A stretch of 64,000 nucleotides of DNA from assembly GCF_035510375.1 (NCBI RefSeq), contig NZ_DATKHG010000032.1. The stretch is one strand, 5' to 3'. The notes under the pieces were generated by a model. It did not search any database. It was given only the letters and a program-made list of their open reading frames with translations, and was not told the origin of the DNA. A program made the position numbers and the translations under genes. The stretch is from Paenibacillus_I sp035510375. Its GTDB lineage: Bacteria; Bacillota; Bacilli; Paenibacillales; Paenibacillaceae. Shown piece after piece: positions 1 to 8,906 of the stretch. Numbering within the stretch: the stretch's first letter is position 1; each line of letters starts with the position of its first letter.

Positions 1-171
1 TTGGCCAAACGAAGGGGCGAGGCAAACTTGATCAATTCAACTTATATGCTCTCCCTATTAAAGACATCTATCTGCTACCTTTGAATAAGCAATTCCGAAA
101 ACAGCTTCAGCTTATTTAAGCGGGTTTACTGAATAGTTACCATCAGTAGGACGGTTGAAGATTAAAATTTC
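1..171. other. Left edge, no gene recognised
   Basis: I see no convincing coding sequence on either strand in these bases. On the minus strand they lie downstream of the strong promoter at 256-284 and the hairpin at 172-201, so they may be leader or early transcript of a gene outside the window. Confidence 0.4.
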
Positions 172-201
172 CCAAAAAAAAGACCACCCCAAAAGGTGGC
201 T
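172..201 (-). terminator. Hairpin with U-tract downstream of the left-edge promoter
   Basis: Read on the minus strand, CCACC pairs with GGTGG around a short TTTTGG loop and is followed by an eight-T run. It lies about 35-60 nt downstream of the promoter at 256-284. It could end a very short RNA or attenuate a gene lying to the left of the window. It is too far from tyrA to be that gene's first terminator, because a better one sits at 334-366. Confidence 0.55.
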
Positions 202-255
202 GCACAAAGTGCGAATGATTTGGATAGGAGTGGAGAGAAACCATACTGTACCTTT

Positions 256-299
256 ATTATATGTATCCGTTTACATTCTGTCAAGTATCCGTTTACATT
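256..299 (-). promoter_or_regulatory. Consensus sigma-A promoter with two tandem operator-like repeats
   Basis: On the minus strand there is a perfect TTGACA (279-284), a 17-bp spacer and a perfect TATAAT (256-261). A 15-bp direct repeat, AATGTAAACGGATAC, occurs twice at 22-bp spacing (263-277 and 285-299). One copy fills the spacer and the other lies just upstream of the -35. The core TGTAAACGGATAC is an imperfect palindrome centred on CG, as in LacI- or TetR-type operators. A promoter this strong with sites on the same helix face suggests tight repression of a transcript leaving the window to the left. The regulator is unknown. Confidence 0.75.
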
Positions 300-333
300 T
301 TATTGATTATTATTTTTCAGTGCTGCCGTAAAA

Positions 334-366
334 CCGAAAACGCGCCCGCTCGGCGCGTTTTCGGCA
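334..366 (-). terminator. Terminator of the trp-hisC-tyrA operon
   Basis: A GC-rich stem (CCGAAAACGCGCC paired with GGCGCGTTTTCGG) followed on the minus strand by a short T-run lies about 30 bp after the tyrA stop codon. It closes the aromatic supraoperon. Confidence 0.85.
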
Positions 367-395
367 CTGCCTATGCGGTTCGCCGAAACGGCGGC

Positions 396-1487
396 TTAAT
401 AATGGACCCGAAAGCCGAGCGATTCGAGAAGCCGGACCGCCCGGTCAAGCTCCTCCTGCTTGCGGAACGAAAGCCGGAGTACGCCCGGTACGTCTTCCCT
501 GCTCTCGATGATCTGCAGGTTGCTCAAATTGATCCGGTTGTCGCCGAGCTCGGTTGCGATCCGGCCGATGATGCCCGGATGGTCGGGCACATCGATATAG
601 CACTCGTACAAAGCCTGTATCATGCCTTTGCGGCGTTCGGGCAGCCGGCTGCGGAACCGGCCCGCCGCACGGAAAGCTTCTTCGATCCCCTCGGCATCGT
701 CCGTCCGGATCAGCTCGGCGAACCGGTCCGTCCCCTCCCGCCAGTCGCGCAGCAGCCGAAGCAGCACGGACTTGTTGTGGAGCAGAATATCCCGCCAGAT
801 GACGGGATCGCCTGACGCGATCCGGGTAATGTCGCGGAAGCCGCCGGCGGCCAGCGCTTCATACAAACCGTTCGTCTCATTATAGCCGCGGATCTGGTTG
901 ACAAGGGCCACCGCAATGATATGCGGCAGATGGCTGATCGCGCCGACGATCTCGTCATGCTCCTCCGCGTCGACGGACATGATATGGGCCTTCGTATGCT
1001 GGAGCAGGCCGGTCAGCCGCTCAAGCGCTTCCCGCGGCGTGTCTTTGCCCGGCGTCAGCACATAGTATGCGTTCTCGAACAGGTGCGAGCTGGCCGCTTC
1101 CACGCCCGAACGTTCGGAGCCGGCCATCGGATGGCCGCCGATGAACACCGCCCCGTTCAGCGTCAGCGATAAAGCGCACGCGGCTACCGATGCCTTCGTA
1201 CTGCCGACATCCGTGATAATGCAGCCCGGCTTGAGCTTCATCCCGCTCAGCCTGCGCACATACTCGTCCAGATTGCCGACGGGCACGCATAAAAAGATAA
1301 AATCCGCGTTCTCCGCCGCCTCCTCCATCGAGGTGGTGGCGGCATCCACGACGCCGCGTTTCACATATTTATCCACGGAGGACTGCCGGACCGAATGGCC
1401 GATCACCCGCAGGTCCGGCTTGTCTTTGAAGCAGAGCGCCAGCGATCCGCCGATCAGGCCGACGCCGAATATCGCGATTGTCGTCAT
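396..1487 (-). CDS. tyrA: Prephenate dehydrogenase with C-terminal ACT domain
   Basis: The 363-residue protein oxidatively decarboxylates prephenate to 4-hydroxyphenylpyruvate with NAD, the tyrosine branch after chorismate mutase. The N-terminal Rossmann motif GVGLIGGS is at residues 8-15 and the family motif GHPMAGSE at 118-125. The last ~70 residues form an ACT domain (IDVPDHPGIIGRIATEL), the usual site of tyrosine feedback inhibition. The ATG at 1487 is chosen because the Rossmann fold begins there; the frame is open further upstream but that part would overlap hisC. It follows hisC by 5 bp and is the last gene of the supraoperon. aroA (EPSP synthase), which follows tyrA in B. subtilis, is absent here. 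Confidence 0.95.
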   Translation of the reverse strand: MTTIAIFGVGLIGGSLALCFKDKPDLRVIGHSVRQSSVDKYVKRGVVDAATTSMEEAAENADFIFLCVPVGNLDEYVRRLSGMKLKPGCIITDVGSTKASVAACALSLTLNGAVFIGGHPMAGSERSGVEAASSHLFENAYYVLTPGKDTPREALERLTGLLQHTKAHIMSVDAEEHDEIVGAISHLPHIIAVALVNQIRGYNETNGLYEALAAGGFRDITRIASGDPVIWRDILLHNKSVLLRLLRDWREGTDRFAELIRTDDAEGIEEAFRAAGRFRSRLPERRKGMIQALYECYIDVPDHPGIIGRIATELGDNRINLSNLQIIESREDVPGVLRLSFRKQEELDRAVRLLESLGFRVHY

Positions 1488-1492
1488 GGGGG

Positions 1493-2590
1493 TTATACTT
1501 GCACCGCCACTTCCTGCAGCACCTGCTCCAGCGCCTGCACGAACTTCTCGTTCTGCTCCCGGCTTCCGACCGTTACCCGGATATGCGTCGGATAATAGGT
1601 CCACCGCGCCCGCGCGATGATGCCCTTCTTGAGCAGCTCTTCAAAGACGGTTTGCGACGGACGCCGAGCGTCGAACATCACAAAGTTGCCGTATGCCGGA
1701 AAATAGGACAGTCCCAGCCGGTCGAACTGCTCCTGAAGGTAGCGAAGGCCTTCCGCGTTCCGCTCTCGGCAGGACTGAACAAACGCCCGGTCCGCGAGCG
1801 CCGCCTTGGCCGCCGCCTGCGCGTACCGGGTCGTATTGAACGGCTCGCGCACCTGATTGACGAACCGCATAATGTCGGGGCGCCCGATGCCGTAGCCGAT
1901 GCGCAGCGACGCAAGGCCGAAAATTTTCGAAAAAGTGCGGAGAGCGATGACGTTCGGATAAGCTTTCACGTAATCGACGCCGTTCGGATAGGAAGGATCG
2001 TCGATATACTCGCAATAAGCCTCGTCGAGCACAACCATCACGGATGCCGGAACTTTCGCCATGAACGCATCGAGCTCATCCTTCTTCACGATCGTGCCCG
2101 TCGGATTGTTCGGATTGCAGATCCAGACGATTTTGGTGCGGTCGCCGATACTGGCCAACATCGCGGGCAGATCGTGCTTGCCGTCCTTGAGCGGCACCTC
2201 GATGACCGTCGCATTCTCGATTTCCGCATTGTGCTTGTATTGAGGGAACGTCTCGTCCGCCATAATCGTCTCGTCGCCCTTTACCAGAAAAGCGCGGGCG
2301 ATCATCAGAATGACTTCGTCGGAACCGGCTCCGAAAATGATCTGGTCCTTCCCTACGCCGAGCTCTGAGGCCAGCGCATCCGTCAAGGCGACGGCGGCGC
2401 CGTCGGGATACAGGCTCGTATGGCCGATTTCATTCATAATCGCCTGCTTGGCCCGCTCGGAGCACCCGAACGGGTTCTCGTTGGAGGCCAGTTTGATCAC
2501 CTCGGTCAGGCCGAGCTCGCGCTTCACGTCTTCGATCGGCTTGCCGGGCTGATAAACCGGTAAATGAACGATGTTGCTTTTAGGCTGCAC
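1493..2590 (-). CDS. hisC: Histidinol-phosphate / aromatic aminotransferase
   Basis: A 365-residue PLP-dependent class I/II aminotransferase. It converts imidazole-acetol phosphate to histidinol phosphate and, in Bacilli, also transaminates phenylpyruvate and 4-hydroxyphenylpyruvate, which explains its place between trpA and tyrA. Visible motifs are NPNNPTG (159-165), DEAY (189-192) and the PLP lysine in TFSKIFGLASLR (Lys222). The start is GTG with an AGGTG Shine-Dalgarno about 8 nt upstream. A hairpin at 2691-2714 and a weak promoter-like pair at 2609-2638 lie between it and trpA, so expression may be partly uncoupled from trp. Confidence 0.93.
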   Translation of the reverse strand: MQPKSNIVHLPVYQPGKPIEDVKRELGLTEVIKLASNENPFGCSERAKQAIMNEIGHTSLYPDGAAVALTDALASELGVGKDQIIFGAGSDEVILMIARAFLVKGDETIMADETFPQYKHNAEIENATVIEVPLKDGKHDLPAMLASIGDRTKIVWICNPNNPTGTIVKKDELDAFMAKVPASVMVVLDEAYCEYIDDPSYPNGVDYVKAYPNVIALRTFSKIFGLASLRIGYGIGRPDIMRFVNQVREPFNTTRYAQAAAKAALADRAFVQSCRERNAEGLRYLQEQFDRLGLSYFPAYGNFVMFDARRPSQTVFEELLKKGIIARARWTYYPTHIRVTVGSREQNEKFVQALEQVLQEVAVQV

Positions 2591-2608
2591 TGCGGATCAC
2601 CTCATCGG

Positions 2609-2638
2609 ATTATTCCAAATTTCAATGCCAAAATTCAA
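2609..2638 (-). promoter_or_regulatory. Possible internal promoter for hisC-tyrA
   Basis: Minus-strand TTGAAT (2633-2638), an 18-bp spacer and AATAAT (2609-2614) lie just upstream of the hisC Shine-Dalgarno. In B. subtilis hisC-tyrA has its own promoter near the end of trpA, so this is plausible, but the match is only moderate. Confidence 0.4.
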
Positions 2639-2690
2639 TGTCGATGGAACCCATTGTCTCATATCCGTATCTATTCATCAAGCAAAAGAA

Positions 2691-2714
2691 CCCCTGCGGT
2701 TAACACCGCAGAGG
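2691..2714 (-). terminator. Hairpin between trpA and hisC
   Basis: On the minus strand CCTCTGCGGT pairs with ACCGCAGGGG (one G-U pair) over a 4-nt loop, followed by TTCTTTT. It has the form of an intrinsic terminator about 40 bp after trpA and would reduce or end transcription into hisC. Confidence 0.7.
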
Positions 2715-2755
2715 CTGCTTTCGCGTACGATTGCGCCGGCGGAATCGCCCGGACG

Positions 2756-3562
2756 TTACACTTTCAAAGTCGCGACGTAGTCGCGGATCCGGTTCAAGCC
2801 CTCTTCCCTCGCAGCCGGATCGTTCAACAACGGGAGCGATTCCTCGATGCGGCGGACGATCGCGCTGCCCACGATGACGCCGTCCGCCTGCCCCGCAAAG
2901 CGTTCGACCTGTTCCCGGCGGGAAATGCCGAACCCGACGGCGATCGGAACGGTCGCGGCATCCCGCACGGAGCGCAGAAACTCGTCAATGCCGGCGTGAA
3001 AATCGGAACGTACGCCGGTGACGCCGAGCGACGATACGCAATACACGAAGCCGCGCGCTTTGGCGGCGATGCGCGCCACCCTGTCATGGGAAGTCGGCGC
3101 GACCAGCGGGATCAGATGAATGTTCGCCGCCTCCGCCAGGCTGCGCACCTCCCCGTCCTCCTCGATCGGGAGGTCGGGAATGATGAGCCCGCTGATGCCT
3201 TTATTCTCGATCAGGGAGAAAAACGGCTCCAAACCGAGCTGCAGCACAGGATTGTAGTAGGTAAAAAGGATAAACGGCACATCTGCGCCGGCCTTGCGGG
3301 CATCCTCGGCGACCTGGATGCAGTCGAGAATCGTGATCCGGTGCATAAGCGCCCGCTCCGAGGCCCGCTGGATGACCGGTCCGTCCGCCAGCGGATCGGA
3401 ATAAGGCACGCCGAGCTCGATCATGTCCGCTCCGGCCTCCGCGAGCTTGCGGATGATGTCGACCGACGTGCCGATATCCGGGTCGCCGACCGTAATGAAC
3501 GGAATGAGCGCTGTGCGGCCCTCCGCCTGAAGACGTGCAAATGCGGCGTCAATGCGATTCAA
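2756..3562 (-). CDS. trpA: Tryptophan synthase alpha subunit
   Basis: The 268-residue TIM-barrel subunit cleaves indole-3-glycerol phosphate to indole and glyceraldehyde 3-phosphate in the TrpA2B2 complex. Catalytic Glu49 sits in MIELGVPYSDPLADGP, which also supplies Asp60. The start is TTG with GGGAGG 8 nt upstream. The first codons overlap the end of trpB by 14 bp, consistent with translational coupling and balanced subunit output. It is the last gene of the trp block before the hairpin at 2691. Confidence 0.96.
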   Translation of the reverse strand: MNRIDAAFARLQAEGRTALIPFITVGDPDIGTSVDIIRKLAEAGADMIELGVPYSDPLADGPVIQRASERALMHRITILDCIQVAEDARKAGADVPFILFTYYNPVLQLGLEPFFSLIENKGISGLIIPDLPIEEDGEVRSLAEAANIHLIPLVAPTSHDRVARIAAKARGFVYCVSSLGVTGVRSDFHAGIDEFLRSVRDAATVPIAVGFGISRREQVERFAGQADGVIVGSAIVRRIEESLPLLNDPAAREEGLNRIRDYVATLKV

Positions 3563-4754
3563 GTCCGCTACCTCCCAAATAATGCATGATCGACTCGACG
3601 TCCTTGTCGCCGCGTCCGGACAAGCTGATGACGATCACCTTGTCCTTGCCGAGCGTCGGCGCGAGCTTCATCGTGTGCGCCACCGCATGCGCCGATTCCA
3701 GCGCCGGGATGATGCCCTCCGTGCGCGACAGCAGCTGCAGCGCCTCCAGCGCCTCCGCGTCGGTAATCGGCACATATTCCGCGCGGCCGCTGTCCTTCAG
3801 ATAGGAATGCTCCGGCCCGATGCCCGGATAATCCAGTCCCGCGGAAATCGAATGCGCCGGCTGCACCTGGCCGAACTCGTCCTGCAGCACATAGCTGAGC
3901 GAGCCCTGGAAAACGCCGTGCTTGCCCTTCGTCATCGTGGCCGCGTGCTCCAGCGTGTCCACGCCTCTGCCAGCCGCCTCGACCCCCAGCAGCCGAACGG
4001 ATTCGTCCCCGACGAACGGATAGAAAATGCCCATCGCGTTGCTGCCGCCGCCGACGGCCGCGACGATATAATCCGGCAGCCTTCCTTCGGCCGCAACGAT
4101 CTGCTCCTTCGTCTCATCGCCGATGATGCGCTGAAAATCGCGCACGATCATCGGATACGGATGCGGCCCCGTAACCGAGCCGAGGATGTAATACGTATCG
4201 TCCACATGGCTTACCCAATAGCGGAGCGTCTCGTTGCAGGCATCCTTCAGCGTCCGCGTGCCGGACAGGACGGGAACGACCTCGGCGCCCAGCAGCTTCA
4301 TCCGGAACACATTGAGCTGCTGCCGCTTCGTATCCTCCTCGCCCATGAACACCTTGCATTCGAGCCCGAGCAGCGCGGCCACGGTAGCCGACGCCACGCC
4401 GTGTTGGCCCGCGCCGGTTTCGGCGATGATTTTCGTCTTGCCCATCCGCTTCGCGAGCACGCCTTGGCCGATCGTGTTGTTGATTTTATGCGCTCCCGTG
4501 TGGTTAAGGTCTTCCCGCTTCAAATAAATTTTGGCGCCGCCCAAATGCTTCGTCAGTCTGTCCGCATAATAGAGCGATGTCGGTCGTCCGGAATATTGCT
4601 TCAAAAGCTGCCGAACCTCGGCGACAAATTCCGGATCCTTCGAGTAATGGTCATAAGCTTCCCCCAGCTCGATCAGCGCGTTCATCAACGTCTCGGGAAC
4701 GTAGCGCCCGCCGAACTTGCCGAACCGGCCGTGCCGGTCTGGCACTTGGTTCAT
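3549..4754 (-). CDS. trpB: Tryptophan synthase beta subunit
   Basis: The 401-residue PLP enzyme condenses indole with serine to give tryptophan. The PLP lysine is Lys90 in HTGAHKINNTIGQ, and the phosphate-binding loop GGGSNAMG is present. Length and motifs match TrpB1, the form that works in complex with TrpA. The ATG at 4754 overlaps the trpF stop by 4 bp and its own 3' end overlaps trpA. Confidence 0.97.
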   Translation of the reverse strand: MNQVPDRHGRFGKFGGRYVPETLMNALIELGEAYDHYSKDPEFVAEVRQLLKQYSGRPTSLYYADRLTKHLGGAKIYLKREDLNHTGAHKINNTIGQGVLAKRMGKTKIIAETGAGQHGVASATVAALLGLECKVFMGEEDTKRQQLNVFRMKLLGAEVVPVLSGTRTLKDACNETLRYWVSHVDDTYYILGSVTGPHPYPMIVRDFQRIIGDETKEQIVAAEGRLPDYIVAAVGGGSNAMGIFYPFVGDESVRLLGVEAAGRGVDTLEHAATMTKGKHGVFQGSLSYVLQDEFGQVQPAHSISAGLDYPGIGPEHSYLKDSGRAEYVPITDAEALEALQLLSRTEGIIPALESAHAVAHTMKLAPTLGKDKVIVISLSGRGDKDVESIMHYLGGSGLESH

Positions 4755-5410
4755 CTCGCTCTCACCCTTTCCGCAAACGTTCTGATTTTCGTTATATCCT
4801 TGACGCCGTCCGTCTCCACGCCGCTCGATACGTCCACGCCGTCCGGCGCGTAAAGCGATGTCAGCCCGGCCACATTATCGGCGTGCAGGCCGCCCGCCAC
4901 ATAGAGCGGTACGCCGATCGCTTCGGCCGCCTTTTTGTAGCCGCCGATGACGGACCAATCGAACGCCGTCCCCGTTCCGCCGCCGGCCGTATCGATCATG
5001 ATTCCGTCGACCGCGCCGGCATACGGCGCGATCCGGCCCGCGGCCGATTCCTTCTCGTCCCCGCGGATCGGGAACACCTTCCAGACGTCCTTGCCCGTCG
5101 CCTCGCGAATGGCGCGGCATGCTTCGGGCGATTCCGAGCCGTGCAGCTGCAGCACGTCGAGCGGAGCGGTCCGGAGCAGCGCCCGCAGCTCCTCCGGCCC
5201 GTGGTCGACGAACACCCCGACGGTGCGGGGCGGCCGCCCGTCCGCGCAGCGCAGACGGGCGGCTTCGGCAATCAGCTCCGCCGCCTGCCCGGGCGTTACC
5301 TGGCGGCGGCTTTTCGCAAAGACGAAGCCGATCTCATGGACCGGCAAGCCGTCCATTTGCCGGAGCGTCGCCGCGTCGCGCAGCCCGCATATTTTGACGC
5401 GCGCGCTCAT
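4751..5410 (-). CDS. trpF: Phosphoribosylanthranilate isomerase
   Basis: A 219-residue TIM-barrel enzyme that isomerises N-(5-phosphoribosyl)anthranilate to the carboxyphenylamino-deoxyribulose phosphate. The N-terminal VKICGL motif carries the catalytic cysteine. FVDHGPEELRALL and YVAGGLHADNVAGL match the family. It is fused to its neighbours only by 4-bp overlaps, in the standard trpC-trpF-trpB order. Confidence 0.95.
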   Translation of the reverse strand: MSARVKICGLRDAATLRQMDGLPVHEIGFVFAKSRRQVTPGQAAELIAEAARLRCADGRPPRTVGVFVDHGPEELRALLRTAPLDVLQLHGSESPEACRAIREATGKDVWKVFPIRGDEKESAAGRIAPYAGAVDGIMIDTAGGGTGTAFDWSVIGGYKKAAEAIGVPLYVAGGLHADNVAGLTSLYAPDGVDVSSGVETDGVKDITKIRTFAERVRAR

Positions 5411-6213
5411 CGCTCGGCCGCCGGCGCTGCCGGTCCCATCAGCTCCAGAACCGCCTCTCCGACATCCGGCTTGCGCATGAAGTGCTCGCCGATCAGCACG
5501 CCGTCTGCGCGCAACCCGCGCAGGCGCTCAATATCGCCGGGTCCGGCGATGCCGCTTTCGCTGATCAGCGTAGCGTTCTCCGGCACGAGACCGATAAGCT
5601 CCTCCGTCGTTCGCAGATCGGTCACGAACGTCTTCAGGTTGCGGTTGTTGATGCCGATCAACGTGGCCTTGTCCAACTCCAGCACGGTCTCCAGTTCCTC
5701 GCGGTCATGCACTTCCACCAGCACGTCCATACCGAGCGACTTCGCCAGGTCGTGATACTCGGCCATTTGCCGGGAGGTCAGAATGGCGGCGATCAGCAGA
5801 ATCGCGTCCGCTCCGATCAGCCTCGCTTCGTAAACCTGACGGTAATCGATCGTAAAGTCCTTGCGCAGCAGCGGCACGCCGACATTCGCGCGAACTTCCG
5901 TCAAATAATCGATAGAGCCCTGGAAAAAATCCCGGTCCGTCAGCACGGATATGCAATCCGCGCCCGCCCGCTCGTAGGCCAAGGCAAGCTCGACCGGATG
6001 GAAATCCGGCCGGATGAGCCCTTTGGAAGGCGACGCTTTTTTCACCTCGGCAATCAGCCCGAGCTCGCGCTTCCGTCCTGCCGTCAGGGCGCGCTCGAAT
6101 CCTTTCGTCGCAGGCATCCGCGCGATTTGCTTTTCGGCCTCGGCCAGCGAGAACGCCGCCGCAAGCGCGTCCGCTTCCTTGCGTTTTACCGCCACGATTT
6201 TATCAAGAAACAT
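5407..6213 (-). CDS. trpC: Indole-3-glycerol phosphate synthase
   Basis: A 268-residue TIM-barrel enzyme that closes the indole ring. The signature AEVKKASPSKGLIRPDF carries the catalytic lysine, and LLRKDFTIDYRQ, IGINNRNLKTF and ISESGIAGPGDI are all present. It overlaps trpF by 4 bp and trpD by 11 bp. Confidence 0.96.
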   Translation of the reverse strand: MFLDKIVAVKRKEADALAAAFSLAEAEKQIARMPATKGFERALTAGRKRELGLIAEVKKASPSKGLIRPDFHPVELALAYERAGADCISVLTDRDFFQGSIDYLTEVRANVGVPLLRKDFTIDYRQVYEARLIGADAILLIAAILTSRQMAEYHDLAKSLGMDVLVEVHDREELETVLELDKATLIGINNRNLKTFVTDLRTTEELIGLVPENATLISESGIAGPGDIERLRGLRADGVLIGEHFMRKPDVGEAVLELMGPAAPAAER

Positions 6214-7246
6214 GACTCAACTCTCCCGTTCTGCGAATAAGCGCCTCGAGCTTGCCGCCCGCCGCGCCCGAATCGATCGTCTCCGCCGCTGCGCGAACGC
6301 CCTCCGGAAGGGAATCCGCCAGGCCGCCGACATAGATGCAGGCGCCGGCATTGGCCAATACGATATCACGGTAGGCGCCCTTCTCCTCGCCGCGGAAAAC
6401 GCGCCGGATAATGGCGGCATTCTCCGCCGCGTCGCCGCCTGCCACCTCGCCCAAAGACCGCCGCGCAAGCCCCAAATCCTCCGGCGCGATATCGAACGTA
6501 TGCACCTCTCCGTCCTTCAGCTCCGAGATTTGCGTCGCATCCGAAATGCTGATCTCATCCAGGCCGTCATGGCTGCTTACGACAAGCGCCCGCTTCAGGC
6601 CCAGCTCTCCGAGCACCGCCGCAACCGTCGATGTCCTTGAACGGTCGTACAGCCCGAGCAGCTGGCGGTCGGCGCCGGCCGGATTGGTCAGCGGGCCGAG
6701 CATGTTGAAGATCGTCCGCACGCCCAGCTCGCGGCGCGGCCCCGCGGCATATTTCATCGACGGATGGAACAGCTGCGCAAACATGAAGCAGATGCCGATC
6801 GAATTCAGGCAGTCTCCCGCCTGCGCCGCGGTCAAATTGATGTTGACGCCGAGCGCTTCGAGCACATCCGCGCTGCCGGCCTTGCCCGACATGGCGCGGT
6901 TGCCGTGCTTCGCTACGCGCACGCCCGCCGATGCCGCGATGATCGCCGAAGCGGTCGAGATGTTGAATTTATGAATGCCGGAGCCGCCCGTGCCGCACGT
7001 ATCGAGCAGCCCATTCTGTTCGGTCACGACCCGGTTTGAAAAAGCGCGCATCACCTCGGCGAAGCCGGCGATTTCGTCCATCGTTTCACCCTTCATCCTC
7101 AGCGCCGTTATGACACCCGCGATCTGGGCCGCCGTCGCTTCCCCGCTCATGATCGTCTCCATGACGTTCCTGGCCTGCTCCCGCGACAAATCGCCGCCGC
7201 CGATCAGCCGATTCAGAGCCGTCTGCATCGTGCTTAACTCCGCCAT
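6203..7246 (-). CDS. trpD: Anthranilate phosphoribosyltransferase
   Basis: A 347-residue enzyme that transfers phosphoribosyl from PRPP to anthranilate. It has the helical N-domain (LIGGGDLSREQARNVMETIMSGEATAAQIAG), the PRPP loop DTCGTGGSG and the KHGNRAMSGKAGSADVLEALG motif. It has no fused glutamine amidotransferase domain, and no trpG is present in the window, so the amidotransferase must come from elsewhere, as in B. subtilis where pabA serves both pathways. Confidence 0.96.
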   Translation of the reverse strand: MAELSTMQTALNRLIGGGDLSREQARNVMETIMSGEATAAQIAGVITALRMKGETMDEIAGFAEVMRAFSNRVVTEQNGLLDTCGTGGSGIHKFNISTASAIIAASAGVRVAKHGNRAMSGKAGSADVLEALGVNINLTAAQAGDCLNSIGICFMFAQLFHPSMKYAAGPRRELGVRTIFNMLGPLTNPAGADRQLLGLYDRSRTSTVAAVLGELGLKRALVVSSHDGLDEISISDATQISELKDGEVHTFDIAPEDLGLARRSLGEVAGGDAAENAAIIRRVFRGEEKGAYRDIVLANAGACIYVGGLADSLPEGVRAAAETIDSGAAGGKLEALIRRTGELSHVS

Positions 7247-7265
7247 ATCTCCGTTCCCCCTCTTC

Positions 7266-8819
7266 CTATACGCGATGGTAATAATCCATATTCGTTACGT
7301 TGCCGGCCGAGCCGCGCGATTCGCGTGCCGGAAACATTGCTTCCGCGGCCCGGATCGCCTTGAGCGACGCCTTCGCTTTATTGACGGTTTCCTGATATTC
7401 GCTCTCCGGCACCGAATCCCAGACGATGCCCGCGCCGGACTGCACATAAGCTTTGCCGTTCTTGAAGACGATCGTGCGGATCGTGATGCAGGTATTCAGG
7501 CTGCCGGAAAACCCGAGATAGCCGATCGCGCCCGCGTATGCGCCGCGCGCCTCGTTCTCCAGCTCGGCGATGATCTCCATCGCCCTCAGCTTCGGCGCTC
7601 CCGACACGGTGCCGGCCGGCATGCAGGAGACGAAAGCATCGAAGAAATCCTTATCTTCCCGGAGCTTGCCCGAAACGTTGGAGACGATATGCATGACGTG
7701 CGAATATCGTTCGATCTCCATATACGCATCGCATTTGACGGTGCCGTACTCCGCGACGCGTCCGATGTCGTTGCGCCCGAGATCGACCAGCATCAAGTGC
7801 TCGGCGCGTTCCTTCTCGTCGGCCAGCAGCTCGCGTTCCAGCGCCAGATCCTCCTCCGGCGTCTCGCCTCTCGGCCGCGTGCCGGCGATCGGGCGCGTCT
7901 CCACGCGGCCGCCGTCCACCTTCACGAGCGCCTCCGGCGAGGCGCCGACGATGATCTCGTCGTCCAGCTTCAGATAATACATATAAGGCGACGGGTTCAT
8001 CGTCCGCAGCACCCGGTATACATGGAGCGGATCGACGTCCGTGTCGATGCTGAACCGTTGGGACAGCACCACCTGGAAAATGTCGCCGGCGCGGATGTAT
8101 TCCTTGGCCTTCTCCACATTGGAAATGAACTGCGCCTTCGTTACGTTCGAGCGCACCTCGCCGAGCTCCGGATCGGCCGGCGGCGCCCCGCCGGCCATCA
8201 GCGGATACGGGAGCGGCTGCTGAAGCCGTTCGATCATCGCTTCGATTTTACGGCACGTCCGTTCGTAAGCCGCTTCGATGACCGAATCCGTCGCCCCTTC
8301 GGGCACGTGCACGTTGCCGATCACCTGAATCTGCTGTTTGAAATGGTCGAACACGACGACCTGATCGCAGAACACGAAATGGAGGTCGTCCATCTGCAGG
8401 TCGTCGATCCGGTGAGCCGGCAGCTTCTCGTAATATTGCAGCAGATCGTAGCCGAAAAAGCCGATCGCCCCGCCCGTAAACGGCGGAAGCCCGGGGATCG
8501 CAGGGCTGCGGTAGGCGCGCAGATGCGCCTTGAGCAGATCCAGAGGCTTTTCGCCCAGCTCCGTTACCTCTCCGCCGCGTTCGACCGTCATCCTGCCGTT
8601 CTTTCCTCGGACGATCATAAACGGATCGGTTCCGATAAAGGAATAGCGGGCCCATTTGACGCCGCCCTCCACGCTTTCGAGCAAAAATGCGCGATCCTCG
8701 CGGCATACGTGCTGGAACAGCCGGATCGGCGTCTCGGTATCCGCCATGACGTGCCGGACGATCGGAATCAAATTATACTGCGAGGCCAAACGGACGACTT
8801 CCTTCAATTCGTTGGACAT
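7266..8819 (-). CDS. trpE: Anthranilate synthase component I
   Basis: The 517-residue protein turns chorismate into anthranilate. The N-terminal LLESVEGG followed by YSFIGTDP forms the tryptophan feedback pocket; the chorismate-binding core includes PYMYYLKL, RPIAGTRPRG, DLGRNDIGRVAEYGTV and GTVSGAPKLRAMEII. It is the first gene of the trp block, 19 bp upstream of trpD. A 360-nt leader with a TRAP-type binding site and terminator hairpin precedes it. Confidence 0.96.
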   Translation of the reverse strand: MSNELKEVVRLASQYNLIPIVRHVMADTETPIRLFQHVCREDRAFLLESVEGGVKWARYSFIGTDPFMIVRGKNGRMTVERGGEVTELGEKPLDLLKAHLRAYRSPAIPGLPPFTGGAIGFFGYDLLQYYEKLPAHRIDDLQMDDLHFVFCDQVVVFDHFKQQIQVIGNVHVPEGATDSVIEAAYERTCRKIEAMIERLQQPLPYPLMAGGAPPADPELGEVRSNVTKAQFISNVEKAKEYIRAGDIFQVVLSQRFSIDTDVDPLHVYRVLRTMNPSPYMYYLKLDDEIIVGASPEALVKVDGGRVETRPIAGTRPRGETPEEDLALERELLADEKERAEHLMLVDLGRNDIGRVAEYGTVKCDAYMEIERYSHVMHIVSNVSGKLREDKDFFDAFVSCMPAGTVSGAPKLRAMEIIAELENEARGAYAGAIGYLGFSGSLNTCITIRTIVFKNGKAYVQSGAGIVWDSVPESEYQETVNKAKASLKAIRAAEAMFPARESRGSAGNVTNMDYYHRV

Positions 8820-8906
8820 GCGCGCACCCCTTTTTCTTCTCCCTGATAAGCGGCGGGATGCTTTGCGGCATACTCCGGCTGCTTCGGGACCCCGATATAA
8901 GCATTA

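Noticed and set aside
148..248. A 33-codon minus-strand frame just after the left-edge promoter
   Set aside because: Its ATG would fall about at the transcription start, the frame runs through the hairpin and T-tract, and the sequence looks non-coding.
6975..8846. Very long plus-strand open frames opposite trpE and trpD
   Set aside because: They are exactly antisense to genes with strong family motifs, have no Shine-Dalgarno, and contain Arg/His/Pro-rich sequence expected from reading GC-rich codons backwards. Similar frames opposite gpsA/plsY, der, spoIVA, spmAB and ribBA were rejected for the same reason.
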